Positions 41,926-50,941 of a stretch of 64,000 nucleotides of DNA are shown one piece after another. A program made the position numbers and the translations under genes. The stretch comes from an uncultured Oscillospiraceae bacterium (GTDB taxonomy: Bacteria; Bacillota; Clostridia; Oscillospirales; Ruminococcaceae). The notes beneath the pieces are model-generated. The model worked only from the letters and a program-made list of their open reading frames with translations, was not told the origin of the DNA and did not search any database. The stretch is taken from positions 1-64,000 of the forward strand of contig UQBC01000009.1 of NCBI GenBank assembly GCA_900539195.1, written 5' to 3'. Position 1 is the stretch's first letter. Each line of letters opens with the position of its first letter.

Positions 41926-43434
41926 ATGGAACTTAAACGCAGCAGCGGAGTATTACTCCATATAACAAGCCTTCCTGCAAACGAGGGCATCGGAACGCTC
42001 GGAAGACCGGCGTTTGAATTTGTCAACTGGCTTAAAGCGGCAGGACAGAAATACTGGCAGGTACTGCCGATACACCCGACGGGTTATGCGGATTCTCCCT
42101 ATCAGTCGCCGTCTGCATTCGCCGGCAATCCTCTTCTTATAGATTTATGGGAGCTTGTCGAGCTGGGGCTTCTTATACCCGATGACATAAAAGGCAGAGA
42201 ATACGGCGAGGATCCTTCTGCGGTCGACTATGAAAAGGTAATAGCACAGAAAAACGAGCTTTTACACAAGGCATTCTTCTCTTTCAAGGAAGATGTCGCT
42301 TATCTTGCGTTTGTGCAGGAGCAGGGCTGGTGGCTTGAAGACTATGCGCTTTTTATGGCGATAAAACAGCATAACGAACTGCGTTCGTGGCTTACCTGGG
42401 ATAAGGATTTCCGTTTCAGAAAGCCGGAAGTGCTTGCCACATTCAAGGAAGAACATATCGAAGAAATCAAATTTCACCGTTTCGTACAGTATATGTTCTT
42501 TACTCAGTGGAACAAGCTGAAAGCATATGCCAACAAGAACGGCATATCTATAATAGGCGACATTCCGATATATGCCGCAATGGACAGTGCGGACGTGTGG
42601 GTAAACCCGAAGCTGTTCACGATAGATATTTCGCTAAGACCTACTCTTGTTGCAGGAGTACCGCCCGATTATTTCTCACCTACAGGACAGCTGTGGGGAA
42701 ATCCGCTGTATGACTGGGACGCTATGGAGCGTGACGGCTATAACTGGTGGCTGTCAAGGATAGACCACGCAATGAAGCTGTTTGATATGGTAAGAATTGA
42801 CCACTTCCGTGCATTTGACACCTATTACGCTATTCCTGCCGATGCAACAACAGCCGAATACGGCGAGTGGAAAAAAGGCCCCGGTATGAAGCTGTTCAAC
42901 ACGGTCAGGGAAAAGCTGGGCGATGTCAATATCATAGCGGAGGATCTGGGCGACATATTCGACAGCGTTAAAAAGCTTCTCAGCGATACGGGATTCCCCG
43001 GTATGAGAGTTTTACAGTTCGGATTCAACAACGAAGGCAATGATAATATCCATCTGTGCCATAACTATGTAAACAACTGCGTTGCGTATACAGGCACTCA
43101 CGACAACGATACTATAATGGGCTGGCTTAAATCAGCAGATGCGAAAGCCGCAAAGATGGCAAAGAGCTACATAAACGCAAATTTTCTGGAGCATAAGAAT
43201 GTCAGCTTCATAAGAAGCGTTTATGCAAGCCCTGCCGCACTTGCGATAATTCCGATGCAGGACATTCTCGGCATTGACGGCAGGGGACGTATGAATGTTC
43301 CCTCTACTGTCGGAGGAAACTGGACGTGGAGAATGAAAAAGCCCGCAAATAAAAAATCTGCAAGACTTATGAATAAGCTCGCAACAGCTTATCTCAGAAA
43401 GCCTGCGATAACAGTAAAAGCAAAGGACAAGTAA
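41926..43434 (+). CDS. malQ: 4-alpha-glucanotransferase (amylomaltase)
   Basis: GH77 enzyme that moves alpha-1,4-glucan segments between maltodextrins or to glucose, used in glycogen and starch breakdown. Key motifs: 'RSSGVLLHITSLP', 'WQVLPIHPTGYADSPYQSPSAFAGNP', 'IIGDIPIYAAMDSADVW', 'VRIDHFRAFDTYY' (nucleophile Asp), 'IIAEDLGDI' (acid/base Glu) and 'YTGTHDNDTI'. The length of 502 is normal. AAAGGCGAT precedes the ATG; pth starts 2 bases after the stop. Confidence 0.95.
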   Translation: MELKRSSGVLLHITSLPANEGIGTLGRPAFEFVNWLKAAGQKYWQVLPIHPTGYADSPYQSPSAFAGNPLLIDLWELVELGLLIPDDIKGREYGEDPSAVDYEKVIAQKNELLHKAFFSFKEDVAYLAFVQEQGWWLEDYALFMAIKQHNELRSWLTWDKDFRFRKPEVLATFKEEHIEEIKFHRFVQYMFFTQWNKLKAYANKNGISIIGDIPIYAAMDSADVWVNPKLFTIDISLRPTLVAGVPPDYFSPTGQLWGNPLYDWDAMERDGYNWWLSRIDHAMKLFDMVRIDHFRAFDTYYAIPADATTAEYGEWKKGPGMKLFNTVREKLGDVNIIAEDLGDIFDSVKKLLSDTGFPGMRVLQFGFNNEGNDNIHLCHNYVNNCVAYTGTHDNDTIMGWLKSADAKAAKMAKSYINANFLEHKNVSFIRSVYASPAALAIIPMQDILGIDGRGRMNVPSTVGGNWTWRMKKPANKKSARLMNKLATAYLRKPAITVKAKDK

Positions 43435-43436
43435 AA

Positions 43437-44066
43437 ATGTCATTATCCGATATATTTGATAAGATAGCCGCAGGCAGAGAGCCTGCACCGCAGGGCGCTG
43501 TCGAATATCTCATAGTGGGACTGGGAAACCCCGGTACACAGTATGAGAATACAAGGCATAACGCAGGCTTTATGGCGATAGATACGCTTGCCGAAAAACT
43601 CGGAGTACAGGTAAAAAAGCTGAAATTCAAGTCGCTGATAGCCGATTGCACCATTGAGGGCAAGCACTGCCTTTTAATGAAACCGTCAACATTTATGAAC
43701 AACAGCGGCGAGGCGGTAAGCGAGGCTATGAGCTTCTATAAGATCCCCCCTCAGAATATACTTGTGATGTACGATGATATTTCGCTTGATGTCGGCAGAA
43801 CAAGGATACGCAGAAAAGGCAGTGACGGCGGTCATAACGGTATAAAGAGCATAATTCTTCTCACAAACAGCGATGCTTTTCCCCGCATAAAGATAGGTGT
43901 AGGCGCAAAGCCGCACCCTGATTTCCCGCTTGCCGACTGGGTACTGTCCGGTTTCAAAAAGGAAGACGGCGAAAACCTTGAAAAAGCGCTCGACAATGCC
44001 GCCGAAGCCGCAAGGCTCATAGTTGCGGGCAAAATAGACATGGCAATGAATAAATACAGTTCGTAG
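43437..44066 (+). CDS. pth: Peptidyl-tRNA hydrolase
   Basis: Recycles peptidyl-tRNA dropped from ribosomes. It carries 'YLIVGLGNPGTQYENTRHNAGF' (catalytic His about residue 43), 'KPSTFMNNSGEAV', 'MYDDISLDVGRTRIRRKGSDGGHNGIKSI' and 'PRIKIGVGAKP'. At 209 residues it is longer than usual because of a ~23-residue N-terminal extension ('MSLSDIFDKIAAGREPAPQG') before the core; the extension may be real, since malQ ends just before it. It lies in the classic pth-mfd order. Confidence 0.95.
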   Translation: MSLSDIFDKIAAGREPAPQGAVEYLIVGLGNPGTQYENTRHNAGFMAIDTLAEKLGVQVKKLKFKSLIADCTIEGKHCLLMKPSTFMNNSGEAVSEAMSFYKIPPQNILVMYDDISLDVGRTRIRRKGSDGGHNGIKSIILLTNSDAFPRIKIGVGAKPHPDFPLADWVLSGFKKEDGENLEKALDNAAEAARLIVAGKIDMAMNKYSS

Positions 44067-44100
44067 GAATAACCCTTAAAGCTACAGAAAGACAGACAAT

Positions 44101-47100
44101 ATGGAACTTCTTAAAAATATGGCTGACACGCTGACCGAGTACAAAAAGTCAGTCACTCATATTTTAAGCGATGAACCCGTCCCCTTGTTGGTGACGGGGC
44201 TTTCGCATATACACAAGGCGCACTTCTTAGCGTCTTTATGCTATGAAAAGATTCCCTCTCCGACACTTGTCATAACCGAGAGCGAGGCATCTGCGGCAAA
44301 GCTTACAGAGGATATAAACACGATGTGCGGTGATACCGCCGCATATCAGTTTCCTGCGTCGGATCTGACCCTTGCCGATACTGAGGCACAGTCGCAGGAG
44401 TACGAGCATAAGCGTATCGAAACGCTGTCTGCGGCGCTTTCGGGCAAGGCAAGACTGATAATATCTTCGTCCGAAGCGGCGGTACAGCTTACCGTTCCGA
44501 AAGACGTACTGGAGAAGCACACTGTTACGCTTAAAGCAGGCGATGAGATAAAGCTTGACGAGCTTGCAAAGACGCTTGTCAGCGCAGGCTATACACGCTG
44601 TGATATGATAGAGGGTAAGGGACAATTCTCGTTCAGAGGCTCGCTTGCCGACATTTACCCCGTCAGCAGTGATTATCCTGTCAGAATAGAGTTGTGGGGC
44701 GATGAGATCGACACGGTTGCGTCATTCGACCTTGATACGCAAAGAAGAATAGATACGGTAAAGAGTGTCAGCATAACACCCTGCGGAGAAACGATTTTCG
44801 AGGAGGGCGTTCTTTCGGGGACGCTGCAGACGCTTCTCGAAAAAACCGAAAAGAACAAAAAGAAGAACGATGAAGCGGCAAAGCGTATAAGGCGTGATAT
44901 AGCAAGACTGCGTGACGGTATTTCCGTATGCTGTCTTAACCGCTATTTTCCGCTTTGCTATAAAGAGCCGGGCAGTATTTTTGATTATGCGTCCACTCTT
45001 ATAGTCAGCGAATCATTTACTGCGGCAGAGGCGGCAAAGGGAGTTATTTCGGCTCACCTTGAGGATCTAAAGCTGCTTACCGAGGACGGAGTTCTGTGCA
45101 AGGGACTTGACAGGTACCTGATGAGTAAAGCGGAATATCAGAACACGGTAAAGAATAATGTGCGGCTTTATATGGATACGTTCATAAGAGGCGGCGGAAT
45201 TGATCTCGGTGATATTCTGAAGGTGGATTCGATACAGCTTTCCGCATGGAGCGGAGAGTATAAAACGCTGTGCGAGGAACTTGACAACTATAAGAAAAAC
45301 GGCTATACATGCATCATATTCGGCGGTACGGACAAAGCGGCAAAGATACTGGCGGACGACCTGCGTGACAGCGGATACCAGGCTGATTACGCCAAGAATC
45401 CGAAAAAATTCTATCTCGGCAGGATTACGGTAGTCGAGGGAATATTATCGGCAGGCTTTGAATATCCGGAAGAAAAAATAGCCGTACTCACCCGTACCAG
45501 CGCATCATCGTCAAAAACCTCCGCACCTAAGAAGAAATTCAAAAAGGGCGCACAGATACGTTCGCTCAGCGATATAGCACAGGGCGATCTTGTTGTACAC
45601 GGCTCATACGGTATAGGCGTATTCGAGGGCGTTCAGAAGCTTACCGCCGACAAGATCTCAAAAGACTATATCAAGATAAAATACGCAGGTACGGATGTGC
45701 TTTACGTTCCCGTTACCCAGCTTGACCTCATTTCACGTTATATCGGAAGCGGAGATGCGGATACGATAAGGCTGAACAAACTCGGCACAGATACCTGGAA
45801 AAAGGCGAAAACAAAGGCAAAAGCGGCAACACAGGAGATGGCAAAGGAGCTTATCGAGCTGTATTCTCGCCGTATGAAAGCGAAAGGCTTTGCATTCTCT
45901 CCCGATACCGAACAGCAGCATATATTCGAGGATCATTTCAGCTATGTTGAAACGGACGATCAGCTTCGCTGTATAGAGGAAATAAAGCACGATATGATGC
46001 GTACTGCCCCTATGGAGAGGCTTCTCTGCGGAGATGTAGGATTCGGAAAGACGGAGGTCGCACTCCGTGCCGCATTCAAGTGTATAGGTGACGGTAAGCA
46101 GTGCGCTATACTTGTGCCGACTACCGTTCTTGCGTGGCAGCACTACCAGACGGTTTTAAAACGTATGGAGGGTTTTGATATAAGAGTTGAGCTGTTGTCA
46201 CGTTTCCGCACAGCAAAGGAGCAGAAAGCAATCCTGAAAAAGCTCGAAGAGGGCGAACTTGACCTTGTAGTAGGCACACACAGGCTTGTGCAGGACGATG
46301 TTAAGTTCAAGGATCTCGGACTTGTCATAATAGACGAAGAACAGCGTTTCGGCGTAAACGACAAGGAAAAGCTGAAAGAAGCGTTCACAAACGTAGATGT
46401 TCTGACGTTATCTGCAACCCCCATTCCCAGAACGCTAAATATGGCGATGTCCGGAATAAGGGATATGAGTGTCATTGAAACTCCGCCCGGCGACCGTCAC
46501 CCTATAACCACATACGTTGTCGAGCATGACAGAGGAGTTATAGCGCAGGCGATAAATAAGGAGCTTCGCCGCAACGGTCAGGTTTACTATGTCCACAACC
46601 GCATTGAAAGCATATATTCCTGTGCCGCAGATATTCATTCTATGGTACCCGAAGCGAATATCGGAATAGCGCACGGAAGAATGAGCGAGGAAGAGCTTCT
46701 TGATGTATGGAGAAGGCTTATCGAGGGCGAAATAGATGTGCTTGTCTGCACAACGCTTATCGAAACAGGTGTAGATGTACCTAACTGCAACACGCTTATC
46801 ATTGAGAATGCGGATTGTATGGGACTTGCCCAGCTCCACCAGCTCAGAGGCCGTGTCGGACGTACAAACCGCCGTGCATACGCATATTTCACATTCAAAC
46901 GGGGCAAGGTGCTAAGCGAGATTGCCACCAAGCGACTTGACGCAATAAGAGAGTTTACCCGCTTCGGTTCGGGCTTCAGAATTGCTATGAAGGACCTTGA
47001 AATAAGAGGTGCAGGCTCGGTACTCGGTCAGAGCCAGTCGGGGCATCTTGCGTCTGTCGGCTATGATATGTATATAAAACTGCTCAATGAGGCTATTCTC

Positions 47101-47628
47101 GAACAGCAGGGCAAAGCCCCCGAAATTACTCCGGAGTGTCTTATTGATATAAGAATTGATGCGTTTATCCCTGAAAAGTATATCTCTAATCAGGCACAGC
47201 GTGTTGATTGTTACAGGAAGATAGCGATGATAGAAAATGACGAGGACGCTTATGATGTGACCGATGAGCTTATCGACCGTTACGGCGATGTGCCAAGAGC
47301 GGTCGAGGGACTTATTGAGGTTGCAAAGCTGAGAAGGATTGCTCAGAAGATGCACCTGACCGAAATAATCCAGAGCGGCGACGTTATGATATTCTATCCC
47401 GAAAAGACCGATAAAAAAACGATGGAACGTGTTTCGGCTGTCGGTGGAAAATTCGGCAAGGCTATGATGCTGAACATTGCTACAGACAAGCCTAATTTCC
47501 GTGTAAGCGGCATTGATAAGTACGGCGGACCGATTGCAATGCTTGGCGATACACTGGCGGCAATGCAGTCGGTTGACGGCGATAAGGATAAAAAGACAGA
47601 AACTGAGGACGGTGAAATGAATGGCTGA
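44101..47628 (+). CDS. mfd: Transcription-repair coupling factor
   Basis: ATP-driven translocase that dislodges stalled RNA polymerase and recruits UvrA. At 1175 residues it is full length: N-terminal UvrB-like region ('EGKGQFSFRGSLADIYP'), the polymerase-interacting CarD-like domain ('GDLVVHGSYGIGVFEGV', about residue 500), RecG-like helicase with Walker A 'LLCGDVGFGKTEVALRA', DEEQ box 'LVIIDEEQRFGV', motif III 'LSATPIPRTL', motif VI 'QLRGRVGRTNRRAYAY', and the C-terminal TRCF domain. It ends with an 8-base overlap with the next gene. Confidence 0.97.
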   Translation: MELLKNMADTLTEYKKSVTHILSDEPVPLLVTGLSHIHKAHFLASLCYEKIPSPTLVITESEASAAKLTEDINTMCGDTAAYQFPASDLTLADTEAQSQEYEHKRIETLSAALSGKARLIISSSEAAVQLTVPKDVLEKHTVTLKAGDEIKLDELAKTLVSAGYTRCDMIEGKGQFSFRGSLADIYPVSSDYPVRIELWGDEIDTVASFDLDTQRRIDTVKSVSITPCGETIFEEGVLSGTLQTLLEKTEKNKKKNDEAAKRIRRDIARLRDGISVCCLNRYFPLCYKEPGSIFDYASTLIVSESFTAAEAAKGVISAHLEDLKLLTEDGVLCKGLDRYLMSKAEYQNTVKNNVRLYMDTFIRGGGIDLGDILKVDSIQLSAWSGEYKTLCEELDNYKKNGYTCIIFGGTDKAAKILADDLRDSGYQADYAKNPKKFYLGRITVVEGILSAGFEYPEEKIAVLTRTSASSSKTSAPKKKFKKGAQIRSLSDIAQGDLVVHGSYGIGVFEGVQKLTADKISKDYIKIKYAGTDVLYVPVTQLDLISRYIGSGDADTIRLNKLGTDTWKKAKTKAKAATQEMAKELIELYSRRMKAKGFAFSPDTEQQHIFEDHFSYVETDDQLRCIEEIKHDMMRTAPMERLLCGDVGFGKTEVALRAAFKCIGDGKQCAILVPTTVLAWQHYQTVLKRMEGFDIRVELLSRFRTAKEQKAILKKLEEGELDLVVGTHRLVQDDVKFKDLGLVIIDEEQRFGVNDKEKLKEAFTNVDVLTLSATPIPRTLNMAMSGIRDMSVIETPPGDRHPITTYVVEHDRGVIAQAINKELRRNGQVYYVHNRIESIYSCAADIHSMVPEANIGIAHGRMSEEELLDVWRRLIEGEIDVLVCTTLIETGVDVPNCNTLIIENADCMGLAQLHQLRGRVGRTNRRAYAYFTFKRGKVLSEIATKRLDAIREFTRFGSGFRIAMKDLEIRGAGSVLGQSQSGHLASVGYDMYIKLLNEAILEQQGKAPEITPECLIDIRIDAFIPEKYISNQAQRVDCYRKIAMIENDEDAYDVTDELIDRYGDVPRAVEGLIEVAKLRRIAQKMHLTEIIQSGDVMIFYPEKTDKKTMERVSAVGGKFGKAMMLNIATDKPNFRVSGIDKYGGPIAMLGDTLAAMQSVDGDKDKKTETEDGEMNG

Positions 47629-48115
47629 GAAGAAAAGCGTCAAGCGTAAAATAATTACAGCCGTTATAATTGTCGGTGTGTTCGCACTGCTTATAGGCTC
47701 GTTCTTTCTGAGAGATATTTGTCTGAGAGCAGGTATCACCGAGTGCGAAAAGCGTGAGATACTTCAGGTAAAGTCTAAATATTCAGCGATACTTGACAGC
47801 GTTGTAAGCGCAGGCAACGATATTGCCGACTACAAGATTACAGCCGCTCACGGCGGACTTTTTGAAAAGTCGGTCATAAACGCTGATGAAAACGGCGAGC
47901 CGCTTTATGATAAGCTGGCGGAGGAGCTTGATGTGTTGTGCCATACTTACTGTTACGGTGTTGAAAAGCAGGATAATGCAGTGTATTTCAGCTTCAACAC
48001 CGGCAATACAAAACAGCTTATCTATTCTGCAAAGGATATTTCCGACAACGAAACTTCATCGCTCGGCGATAACTGGTACTACTATGAAAAAGTAATGACA
48101 GCCGATAACGGCTGA
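47621..48115 (+). CDS. Membrane-anchored protein of unknown function after mfd
   Basis: This encodes 164 residues: a basic N-terminus (MAEKKSVKRK), one hydrophobic anchor (about residues 11-30), then a ~130-residue outer domain with 'DIADYKITAAHGGLF' and 'GDNWYYYEKVM' and no catalytic motif. The start overlaps the mfd end by 8 bases, so it depends on mfd translation. The frequent Asn/Asp/Tyr pattern is like other small extracytoplasmic proteins in this window. In other genomes mfd is often followed by a PrsA-type foldase; this protein lacks such a domain. Confidence 0.65.
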   Translation: MAEKKSVKRKIITAVIIVGVFALLIGSFFLRDICLRAGITECEKREILQVKSKYSAILDSVVSAGNDIADYKITAAHGGLFEKSVINADENGEPLYDKLAEELDVLCHTYCYGVEKQDNAVYFSFNTGNTKQLIYSAKDISDNETSSLGDNWYYYEKVMTADNG

Positions 48116-48144
48116 CACAAAGAACAAAAGAGAAGGACACAAAA

Positions 48145-48645
48145 ATGAAAAACATAATTCTTATCGGAATGCCCGGCGCAGGAAAAAGCACTGTCGGCGT
48201 ACTCCTTGCAAAATCAATGGGTTACGACTTTGTTGACGCAGATCTTGTGATCCAGAAACAGCAGGGAAAAAAGCTCCAGAACATAATCGACGAGCGTGGA
48301 CTTGACGGCTTCAAGCAGGCGGAAGAACAGGCACTGCTGTCAATAAACGATAAAAAGGCAATAATTGCAACGGGCGGTTCAGCCGTATTTTCAGCCGCAG
48401 GTATGGCACATCTCAAAGAAAACGGCATCTGCGTATATCTCAGAGTTGACGAGCAGGAGCTTATCCGCCGTCTTACGAATATAAAGACGAGAGGTATAGC
48501 CTGCCGTCCGGGTGAAACGGTAGCGGAGATAATCGCCGAACGTGAGGTGTATTACAACCGTTACGCTGATATAACGATAGACTGTGTGAATACGACAGCC
48601 GAACAGGTAGTCGGAATGATAATGCATGAAACGGAAAGTAAATGA
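48145..48645 (+). CDS. Shikimate kinase-like protein
   Basis: This encodes 166 residues with the fold of a small P-loop kinase: 'LIGMPGAGKSTVGVLLAKSMGYDFVDADLVIQ' (Walker A and the substrate Asp pair), 'IIATGGSAVFS' (the GG substrate loop), and 'TRGIACRPGETVAEIIAEREVYYNRYADITID' (lid and adenine region). The shikimate-binding Arg of the usual 'FRxxE' is Lys here ('FKQAEEQAL'). It would phosphorylate shikimate in chorismate synthesis, but the altered residue and absence of other aro genes leave room for a different substrate. AGAAGGA precedes the ATG. Ends the mfd run, followed by a terminator. Confidence 0.8.
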   Translation: MKNIILIGMPGAGKSTVGVLLAKSMGYDFVDADLVIQKQQGKKLQNIIDERGLDGFKQAEEQALLSINDKKAIIATGGSAVFSAAGMAHLKENGICVYLRVDEQELIRRLTNIKTRGIACRPGETVAEIIAEREVYYNRYADITIDCVNTTAEQVVGMIMHETESK

Positions 48646-48649
48646 ACAG

Positions 48650-48682
48650 AACCCTCTGCGGTTTATCCGCAGAGGGTTTTAT
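48650..48682. terminator. Bidirectional terminator
   Basis: AACCCTCTGCGG (48650-48661) and CCGCAGAGGGTT (48667-48678) form a perfect 12-bp stem with loop TTTAT between convergent genes. Confidence 0.88.
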
Positions 48683-48685
48683 AAT

Positions 48686-49378
48686 TTACACCAGACAGCT
48701 TCTCAGCCACTTTTCAACTATCTGAAAATCGCTTTGCGCCATAAAAGGATGTTCGCTGTTTTCGCTTACAGTAAGTATTGCGCCGAATTTATCCGCAAAC
48801 GTTTTTACAGCGCTGAGCGGCTGTAAATTATCTTTGCCGCCATAAAGTATAGCGGTCGGACTGTTCCATTTTTCGATCGGATGGGAAAGGATATAGCGAT
48901 AATAATCCCAGCACAGGACATCAATATCAGTCTGTATCTCCTGCTTTTCAAAAAGCTCTTTTTCTGTTACACCGCTCCACATCATCATATGCTTTACAAG
49001 CCACTCCATATCAACTATAGGCGACTGAAAAAGGCACTTGTCAAAAACAATATCCTTATAGGCGTTAAGCGCAAAATAGGCGCCTATACTGCAAGCATGC
49101 AACGAAATATTCTTCCATTTGCCGTTTACATAGTCATATATCTGCTTAAGGTCAGCCATACCGCTCCACACGTCACAACGACTGCCGTCATTTCTTTCCC
49201 CGTGCTGTGCAAGATCAAAACTCATCGTATTGTAGCCGTGTTCCTGCACTATAGCGGCAAAGCTTTCGGCATATTCCTTGCGGCTCATTTTACCGTGAAC
49301 GTGTATGAATATCCTTTCTGACGGCTCTCCCCATATAATAGCGGGGATTGTGCCGATATAGAATTTCGCCTTTTTCAT
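48686..49378 (-). CDS. Alpha/beta hydrolase
   Basis: About 230 residues from the ATG at 49378. GGGG upstream, lying within the 3' end of the ABC fragment, is the ribosome site. The fold is visible as 'ERIFIHVHGKMSRKEYAESFA', 'GYNTMSFDLAQHGER', the nucleophile elbow 'HACSIGAYFAL' (Ser in AxSxG instead of GxSxG), 'SPTAILYGGKDNLQP' (Asp) and 'SENSEHPFM' (His). All triad residues appear present. The substrate is unknown. It starts four bases after the stop of the ABC gene fragment, so it originally formed the end of the ABC exporter operon. Confidence 0.8.
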   Translation of the reverse strand: MKKAKFYIGTIPAIIWGEPSERIFIHVHGKMSRKEYAESFAAIVQEHGYNTMSFDLAQHGERNDGSRCDVWSGMADLKQIYDYVNGKWKNISLHACSIGAYFALNAYKDIVFDKCLFQSPIVDMEWLVKHMMMWSGVTEKELFEKQEIQTDIDVLCWDYYRYILSHPIEKWNSPTAILYGGKDNLQPLSAVKTFADKFGAILTVSENSEHPFMAQSDFQIVEKWLRSCLV

Positions 49379-49382
49379 ACGC

Positions 49383-49597
49383 TTACCCCATAGCCGGAAC
49401 AGCAGTTTCACTCTTTCTCAGCCTTGCAGTCTGCTTTTGTGCCAAAACAAGCTCGTAATATACACCCTTGCTTTGTAAAAGCTCGGTGTGTGTTCCGATT
49501 TCGGCAACTCTGCCCTTTTTCAGCACTATAAGCCTGTCCGCATTTGAAAGCGTTGACAGCCTGTGCGCTATCGCTATTGTCGTTCTGCCCTTTATCA
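49383..49597 (-). pseudogene. Orphan 3' end of the ABC exporter gene (duplicate)
   Basis: This frame reads 'IKGRTTIAIAHRLSTLSNAD' and continues to '..ARLRKSETAVPAMG', matching the last ~70 residues of the ABC protein encoded at 50942-53131. At DNA level it is about 94-95% identical to 50955-51153, mostly with silent changes. Homology begins abruptly at TTTATCA (49591-49597), where the nuclease gene ends. It has no start and no promoter and cannot make a working ATPase; it does still carry the ribosome site of the hydrolase gene. Confidence 0.85.
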
Positions 49598-50887
49598 CTT
49601 TTTCCTATAATCTCCTTTTTCTGCAATTTTTAAGTATACTTCTTTTATAACAATTTTTATACTTTCTAATTTGCCGTTCCTTAAATTACGATTCCACTCC
49701 ATGCCCATAATGTATGCTTTTCTTCCCATCGCTTCATAATACAATTGCTCTATGTACTGATACGGGCTTCCGAAGTTGGTTTTAATTTCTAAAATTGCAC
49801 TCTTGCTAGATAAATCGCATAACGCAAAAATATTATGTTCGCTATCTATAGAAACTTCTTGCGAAAATATTACTTCGCCGTTGAATATTTCTTGCTTAAT
49901 AAATGTAATTAGTGGTTTTATTTGAGTTTTTATTTTCATCAAAGTTTCATTAATTCTTTCTACAGTTTTTTCATCTTCTTCATCTACAGCAGTTATAGTT
50001 CCGTCATCATCAAACAGCACCCTCATATATTCTTGTGTGGATTTTATACGCCCGAGATATTCGAGCTTGCATTTATTTTTTAATGTAAATTCTTTAGAAT
50101 CATTTTTTGTAATGTTGAGCATTGAATTTATAAGATGTTCGATTGTAACTCCAGTAATATTTCCGTCAAAACGCTCTATCGTATCATCACTTATAGATAA
50201 TTCATAAATTTGTTGAAAATCACACTCTATTTCTGGCAGTGTTAGATATTTTCTTAAACGAGTGTGTGTATCAAGCAAAGAAACTGGTATCATATAATCT
50301 TCATTTAAAACGAATAAATTTATCCAACCATCTCCTTCGGTAGCAAGCAAAGGTCTGCCTTGGATTTTTTCAAAAAGTTGCCACTCAAGCTTACAATCAT
50401 TTTTGCCCGAATGTACATCAGTTACATTTTCTATCCGAAACATTTTACATAAATTATCCTTGCTTAATTCTCCATTTAAAAAACGAGATGAGCAAATCAA
50501 ACTTTTAAAATTATAAAACTTCAACCTACTAAACCCATATAATTTGTGCCGTTTGAAATAAGACTTTAAAAAAATCTTATCTAAATCACCATAATGTAAT
50601 AAAATTCTTTTATCCAGTTCATATTCATCAAATAATCTATCTACTTCATTTTGCGTAAGTGGATTTTTATTTTTTACATCTTTTATTGTAATCCCATTTA
50701 TTTTAGTTATGTGTTTAGGAATTATTTTATTCAATTCAAGAGGCAAAAATCTATTGTATAACTTATTATCATCTGGTTTATAAATAGAGATTGATAATAA
50801 ATCATGTTCCTTACTACGTAAACCATTTGTTTCGACATCTAAAACAGCATAGTGTTTTGCTGAAGTATCAATTTTATCAAATGACAT
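49595..50887 (-). CDS. Predicted DEDDh exonuclease / PD-(D/E)XK nuclease fusion
   Basis: This encodes 430 residues in an AT-rich gene clearly unlike its neighbours. The N-terminal ~180 residues carry a DnaQ-like exonuclease core: 'YAVLDVETNGL' (Asp17, Glu19), 'HYGDLDKIFLKSYF' (Asp103) and 'VHSGKNDCKLEWQLF' (His159, Asp164). The C-terminal end has 'ALCDLSSKSAILEIKTNFGS' followed by 'YIEQLYYEA', i.e. Asp358, Glu367, Lys369 and Gln381, fitting a PD-(D/E)XK nuclease. The middle is unassigned. GAGGTGG precedes the ATG. The TGA stop lies on the junction with the duplicated ABC fragment. A role in defence or repair is inference; I know no exact match. Confidence 0.72.
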   Translation of the reverse strand: MSFDKIDTSAKHYAVLDVETNGLRSKEHDLLSISIYKPDDNKLYNRFLPLELNKIIPKHITKINGITIKDVKNKNPLTQNEVDRLFDEYELDKRILLHYGDLDKIFLKSYFKRHKLYGFSRLKFYNFKSLICSSRFLNGELSKDNLCKMFRIENVTDVHSGKNDCKLEWQLFEKIQGRPLLATEGDGWINLFVLNEDYMIPVSLLDTHTRLRKYLTLPEIECDFQQIYELSISDDTIERFDGNITGVTIEHLINSMLNITKNDSKEFTLKNKCKLEYLGRIKSTQEYMRVLFDDDGTITAVDEEDEKTVERINETLMKIKTQIKPLITFIKQEIFNGEVIFSQEVSIDSEHNIFALCDLSSKSAILEIKTNFGSPYQYIEQLYYEAMGRKAYIMGMEWNRNLRNGKLESIKIVIKEVYLKIAEKGDYRKK

Positions 50888-50941
50888 GCTCCACCTCGTA
50901 TATATCTTTAAAATAGCTTATTTATATTTGCTAAACTACTA

